Both the position numbers and the translations under genes were made by a program. From Rhizobium rosettiformans W3 (GTDB lineage Bacteria > Pseudomonadota > Alphaproteobacteria > Rhizobiales > Rhizobiaceae), in assembly GCF_004912135.1 (NCBI RefSeq), contig NZ_STGU01000011.1:1-64000 (forward strand): DNA of 64,000 bases, given 5' to 3'. Positions 60,371 through 64,000 of this stretch are shown here, one piece after another (the first letter of the stretch is position 1; the number at the start of each line of letters is the position of its first letter). The notes below the pieces were generated by a model. That model made no database searches. It worked only from the letters and a program-made list of their open reading frames with translations, and had not been told where the DNA came from.

Positions 60371-60667
60371 ATGGCCGATGACGACTACGTGTATGACGAA
60401 GCGACCGGCGAATGGCGTCCGGCCTCCGAGATGGCGGCAGCGGCAGCGGCCAAGCCGGTTGCACGCGACGCCTCCGGAACCGAACTTGCCGACGGCGACT
60501 CGGTGGTGCTGATCAAGGACCTGAAGGTGAAGGGCGCCGGCCAGACCTTGAAGCAGGGCACCGTCATCCGCTCGATCCGCCTGACGGATGATCCTGAGCA
60601 CATCGACTGCAAGCACGATGCCATCAAGGGCCTGGTGCTGAGAACGGAATTCGTGCGCAAGCGCTGA
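60371..60667 (+). CDS. PhnA/YjdM-like protein lacking the zinc ribbon
   Basis: 98 aa. Residues ~35-98 ([40 protein letters not shown], and final RTEFVRK) match the PhnA C-terminal domain. The usual N-terminal CxxC...CxxC ribbon is missing, replaced by an acidic and Ala-rich segment ([15 protein letters not shown]). AGGA precedes the ATG. Function in this family is poorly known. Confidence 0.8.
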   Translation: MADDDYVYDEATGEWRPASEMAAAAAAKPVARDASGTELADGDSVVLIKDLKVKGAGQTLKQGTVIRSIRLTDDPEHIDCKHDAIKGLVLRTEFVRKR

Positions 60668-60687
60668 GCGACGGGAAACGGACCATC

Positions 60688-61185
60688 ATGGCGACGCTGA
60701 CGATCGAAGAACTGGCAGAACGGTTGAAACCCGGCGAGGCGATTGCAGGCCTCGATCTCGGCACGAAGACGATCGGACTGTCGGCATCGGACCTCGGACG
60801 GCGATTCGCCACCCCTCGCCCCGTCATCAAGCGGGTGAAGTTTACCCAGGATGCCGAGGTTCTCTTGGCCTTTGCCGCCAAGGAAAAGGTCGTCGCCTTC
60901 GTTATCGGCCTTCCCGTCAACATGGACGGATCGTCGGGGCCGCGCGTTCAGGCCACCCGCGCCTTCGTGCGCTCGATGTCGGAGAAGACCGAGATCCCCT
61001 TCGTCTTCTGGGATGAGCGGCTGTCGACGGTCGCTGCCGAAAGGGCCCTCTTGGAAATGGATGTCTCCAGGGCCAAGCGCAGCGAGCGGATCGATTCCGC
61101 CGCTGCGAGCTTCATTCTTCAGGGCGCACTGGACAGGCTCTCGGCACTTGCGCGTGCCTCGGACAATTCCGCCGACTTTTCCTGA
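60688..61185 (+). CDS. ruvX: RuvX/YqgF Holliday-junction resolvase-like protein
   Basis: 165 aa, RNase H fold, involved in 16S rRNA 5' maturation. [30 protein letters not shown] and DERLST are signatures with three acidic residues. Full length. It lies 20 bases after the PhnA-like gene and overlaps the convergent membrane-protein gene by 67 bases. Confidence 0.95.
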   Translation: MATLTIEELAERLKPGEAIAGLDLGTKTIGLSASDLGRRFATPRPVIKRVKFTQDAEVLLAFAAKEKVVAFVIGLPVNMDGSSGPRVQATRAFVRSMSEKTEIPFVFWDERLSTVAAERALLEMDVSRAKRSERIDSAAASFILQGALDRLSALARASDNSADFS

Positions 61186-61454
61186 CGCGCCACCCACCAG
61201 GCCTTGATCTGCTTGCGGCGGCGGAAGCCGATGAAGGCAAACAGGATCAGGCTGTCGACGATGATCGCGCGCAAGACCAGCGGCGGAATGGTTTCCGGCG
61301 GAATGCCGAGCACGTTGCCGTAGATCTGGAAAACCAGATCATGGGCATCGCGCGTCAGCATGAAGATGCCGAAGCTCATGTCGTAGTAGGACAAACCGTA
61401 CCAGGCGCCCAGGAGCGTGATGGGCAGAGCCCATAAGAGCAGAAGTGTCTTCAT
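61119..61454 (-). CDS. small membrane protein (DUF6105-like)
   Basis: 111 aa. TM helices at the N terminus ([20 protein letters not shown]) and near residue 65 ([20 protein letters not shown]), basic afterwards ([10 protein letters not shown]). It overlaps ruvX by 67 bases and its upstream neighbour by four bases. Family name by recollection of the pattern. Confidence 0.72.
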   Translation of the reverse strand: MKTLLLLWALPITLLGAWYGLSYYDMSFGIFMLTRDAHDLVFQIYGNVLGIPPETIPPLVLRAIIVDSLILFAFIGFRRRKQIKAWWVARQEKSAELSEARASAESLSSAP

Positions 61455-61696
61455 GCCGTTTCCGCCTTTCGATCGAACGGCAAGTCATTTGCCGCGGGCC
61501 AGCTTTCCACCAGCCATTTCAGTGACGCCATCACGGTCAGCACGGCAGCCGGAACGGCGATATCGAGCGCCAATCCCGAAAAGAAAACCATCATCATGAT
61601 GGTCGCTACCGGCCGTGCAAAAACCGCGTCCGTCACCACTCTGCCCTTTAACGTCTGTCCCGCCCAAAAGGTGACCCGTTCGGCGCCACGGCGCAA
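61451..61696 (-). CDS. small membrane protein
   Basis: 81 aa. A hydrophobic part (VATIMMMVFFSGLALDIAVPAAVLTVM) suggests two TM helices. ATGA-coupled to the next gene. The true start is unclear (61696 or an inner ATG at the MMM run). Unrecognised. Confidence 0.6.
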   Translation of the reverse strand: MRRGAERVTFWAGQTLKGRVVTDAVFARPVATIMMMVFFSGLALDIAVPAAVLTVMASLKWLVESWPAANDLPFDRKAETA

Positions 61697-61839
61697 CGTA
61701 AACCCTTTGTTAAGGTTAACGGCGGCTGTGGATGAGCAGTTTCAGGGACATGGGCGAAAATGTCTTCCGGACACGATTTTCGATTGAAAGCCGGAGTTGC
61801 GGGGTCTACCCCTCGCCTGCCCGCCATTCTGGACCTGTC

Positions 61840-62775
61840 ATGCTCATCATCTTCGAAAGCATCCTGCCGATCTTCCTGCTCGTGATTCTCGGGGTCGTGT
61901 TGAAGCGCACGAGGCTCATCAACGAGAGCTTCTGGAGCGGACTGGAGCAGTTCGGCTATTTCGTTCTCTTCCCGGCCCTTCTCTTCGAGACGCTGTCGAC
62001 GACCAACTTCTCCTCGATGAACAGTGGCGGCATCGGGCTGGTGTCGCTGATGGCGGTCTGCGTGATGACGGCGCTTGTGCTCGCCATCTGGCCACTGTTG
62101 CGTCGCCAGGGCATGGCGGGCCCGACATACACTTCTGTTTTCCAGACATCGACGCGCTGGAATGGCTTCATGGCGCTCGCCATCGCCGAGAAACTGACCG
62201 GCGAAACGGGTCTGGCGGTGATCGCCATCATCATGGCGTCCATCATCGTGCCCCTGAACCTCATCAATGTCGGTGTGCTGGTCTGGTTCTCAGGCGAAAG
62301 CCGCGGGCTGAAGACATTCGTGGTTCGCATCATCACCAACCCGATCATCATCGGTGCCGCACTGGGCGTGGGCGTCAATCTCGCTGGTGTTACGGTCTAT
62401 GCGCCCGTCATGACGGCCGTCGACCTGATCGCGAGTGCCTCCCTTGGCCTCGGCCTGGTGACGGTCGGCGCTGGCTTGAGGATCGCCGATGCGCTGAAAC
62501 CACAGGCCAGCGTGTTGCTGACGCTTGGTTTCAAGCTCCTGGTCTTCCCGACCGTGGCGGTCGCGCTGGCGCTCGCCTTCGGCTTCTCCGGCGACATCGT
62601 GGTGATGATTGCACTCGGCGCTGCCGTGCCGACGGCGATGAACGGCTATGTGCTCGCGAAGCAAATGGGCGGCGACGCCGATCTTTACGCGGCAGCTGCA
62701 ACCGTGCAGACGGTCGCCGCCTTCTTCACCATACCCGTCGTGCTTTACTTCGCCGGTCAGGTAGCCGGCGGATAG
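61840..62775 (+). CDS. AEC family transporter
   Basis: 311 aa with about ten TM helices. The inner ATG at 61840 gives MLIIFESILPIFLLVILG, the family start. FVLFPALLFETL, TSTRWNGFMALAIAE and GAAVPTAMNGYVLAKQMG are auxin-efflux-carrier-like. It exports or imports small organic acids such as malonate or auxin-type compounds; the substrate is unpredictable. Its end overlaps the convergent dehydrogenase by 19 bases. Confidence 0.9.
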   Translation: MLIIFESILPIFLLVILGVVLKRTRLINESFWSGLEQFGYFVLFPALLFETLSTTNFSSMNSGGIGLVSLMAVCVMTALVLAIWPLLRRQGMAGPTYTSVFQTSTRWNGFMALAIAEKLTGETGLAVIAIIMASIIVPLNLINVGVLVWFSGESRGLKTFVVRIITNPIIIGAALGVGVNLAGVTVYAPVMTAVDLIASASLGLGLVTVGAGLRIADALKPQASVLLTLGFKLLVFPTVAVALALAFGFSGDIVVMIALGAAVPTAMNGYVLAKQMGGDADLYAAAATVQTVAAFFTIPVVLYFAGQVAGG

Positions 62776-64000
62776 AGAAGATCAATGACGTAACGGGAAT
62801 CGAATCGCGCATCGAGAACGCCGTAGGTGTGGCGCCAACCTCCGGCCAGACGTGATTCGAGGAAGGCATCCGCGATCTTGCCCGCGCCTAAGCGATAGAG
62901 TTCCGCGGCACCGGCTGCGAGCGCCAGTTGCTCGATCAGCAGCCGTCCGGCGGCCTCGTCCTGTTCGGCGAGCGCTGTCGCTGCACGCAAGACTTCGACG
63001 GTCTTCTTGCCGGAGGGGCCGAGATCCCGCTCGAGGCCGGCGAAGAGGGTCTCGAAGAGATCCTTGCCGCGGCTCAAGACACGCAGAACGTCGAGCGCCA
63101 TGACATTGCCAGAGCCTTCCCAGATCGCGTTAACAGGGGCTTCGCGATAGTGGCGGGCGATCGGGCGCTCCTCCACGTAACCGCTTCCGCCGATGCATTC
63201 CATGGCTTCGTAGATCAGCGATGGCGCGATCTTGCAGATCCAGTATTTGGCAACCGGCGTCATGACGCGGGCATAGGCTGCATCAACAGGGCTTTCGCGC
63301 GCCTTGTCGAAGCTGTCCGCGAGGCGGAAGGCCAGCGCCGTGGCAGCGGCGACATCGAGCGCCATGTCGGCCAGCACGCGGGTCATCAAGGGCTGGTCGA
63401 TCAGCGTCTTGCCGAAGACCATGCGGCCGCGGACATGGTGAACCGCTTCCGCCATGGAGGCGCGCATGATGCCGGCGGAGGCGAGCGCGCAATCGAGGCG
63501 CGTCAGCGTCACCATATCGAGAATGGTGCGCACACCGTCACCGGGCGTGCCGAGCAGGAAGCCGAAGGTTTCGGAGAACTCGACCTCGGACGAGGCATTC
63601 GAGCGGTTGCCGAGCTTGTCCTTCAGGCGCTGGAATTCGAGACCGTTGGCGGAACCGTCTTCCAGAAGCCGGGGCACGAGGAAGCAGCCCATGCCGTCCT
63701 TTGTCTGGGCGAGCATTACGAAGGCATCACTCATCGGGGCGGACATGAACCACTTGTGGCCGGACAGGCGATAGATCCCCTCGCCGACCCGCTCTCCGCT
63801 CGTGGTGTTGGCGCGGACATCCGTGCCGCCCTGCTTCTCGGTCATGCCCATGCCGATGGTGACGGCGCTCTTCTGCATCGGCGGCTTGTTGCTGCTGTCG
63901 TATTTGCGCGACAGGATCCGCGGCGTCCATTCCTTCTGGACAGCCGGCGAGGCCACGAGGGCTGCCACCGATGCGCTCGTCATGGTGAGCGGGCAGAGAT
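62757..64000 (-). CDS. acyl-CoA dehydrogenase, AidB-like (5' end beyond the window)
   Basis: Partial. Frame continues past the nominal ATG at 63983 to the edge as LCPLTMTSA, which matches the AidB family and shows that the N terminus lies outside. The FAD-binding signatures include GMGMTEKQGGTDVR, SGHKWFMSAPMSDAF and ECIGGSGYVEERPIARHYREAP. The Glu of VNAIWEGSGNVMALD is at the base position. AidB-type proteins act in alkylation response, but some are plain acyl-CoA dehydrogenases. Confidence 0.88.
   Translation of the reverse strand, partial: LCPLTMTSASVAALVASPAVQKEWTPRILSRKYDSSNKPPMQKSAVTIGMGMTEKQGGTDVRANTTSGERVGEGIYRLSGHKWFMSAPMSDAFVMLAQTKDGMGCFLVPRLLEDGSANGLEFQRLKDKLGNRSNASSEVEFSETFGFLLGTPGDGVRTILDMVTLTRLDCALASAGIMRASMAEAVHHVRGRMVFGKTLIDQPLMTRVLADMALDVAAATALAFRLADSFDKARESPVDAAYARVMTPVAKYWICKIAPSLIYEAMECIGGSGYVEERPIARHYREAPVNAIWEGSGNVMALDVLRVLSRGKDLFETLFAGLERDLGPSGKKTVEVLRAATALAEQDEAAGRLLIEQLALAAGAAELYRLGAGKIADAFLESRLAGGWRHTYGVLDARFDSRYVIDLLYPPAT

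Overview
The window looks like a chromosomal segment of an alphaproteobacterium of the Rhizobiaceae (Rhizobium/Agrobacterium-like). The basis is the GC-rich coding style, an RNase E with an acidic insert inside its S1 domain, the gatC/gatA/gatB genes, a paralog of the complex I accessory protein NDUFA12, the dsbA-aroQ-accB-accC-aat run and the rne/amiC/mrcA/prfB neighbourhood. This placement comes from family knowledge and gene order, not from a database search.

Layout. 1-4.6 kb: tRNA-Gly and tRNA-Tyr, rlmB, a phosphatase/glycosyltransferase pair likely making glucosyl- or mannosylglycerate, and a secreted lysozyme-inhibitor-like protein. 4.64-22.19 kb: a 17.5-kb phage-derived element integrated in a tRNA-Thr(TGT) gene and bounded by a 52-bp exact direct repeat. 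It has a tyrosine integrase at the left end, a DUF4145 zinc-ribbon cargo gene, an SRAP (YedK/HMCES-type) gene, a long leftward, mostly translationally coupled operon and a CI-like repressor. The leftward operon carries regulators, a replication-like protein, exported proteins, a DUF5681 protein and a partial tail module. A rightward operon of small unknown proteins follows the repressor. No large terminase, portal or capsid gene is visible, so the element is either a decayed prophage or satellite-like.

22.1-38.5 kb: core genes. These are tRNA-Thr, nadK, prfB with its programmed +1 frameshift, mrcA, amiC, rne with a 630-bp upstream gap, a GNAT, an aminotransferase, dsbA, aroQ, accBC and aat. 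38.5-50.7 kb: an accessory stretch. It holds a RelE/HigB-type toxin-antitoxin pair, a MerR regulator fused to a DUF3471-like domain, a phospholipase D-like enzyme, an FdhF/YdeP molybdoenzyme, and a cytochrome oxidase cluster (ctaG, a CopD-like gene, coxB, and a fused subunit I+III) whose subunit I lacks usual proton-channel residues.

50.7-64 kb: core genes resume with DUF2155 and NDUFA12, then gatB, gatA and gatC interleaved with related GNAT acetyltransferases, a broken ParE toxin beside its antitoxin, YjhX, an MBL-fold hydrolase, a PhnA-like protein, ruvX, an AEC transporter and a partial AidB-like acyl-CoA dehydrogenase that runs off the right edge.

The strongest leads are: (1) the element's two control systems, namely inverted candidate integrase arm sites about 70 bp from each att core and repressor operators placed inside the -35/-10 spacers of two opposing promoters; (2) its partial morphogenesis module and its block of consecutive exported proteins; (3) the atypical oxidase; (4) the MerR-DUF3471 fusion.
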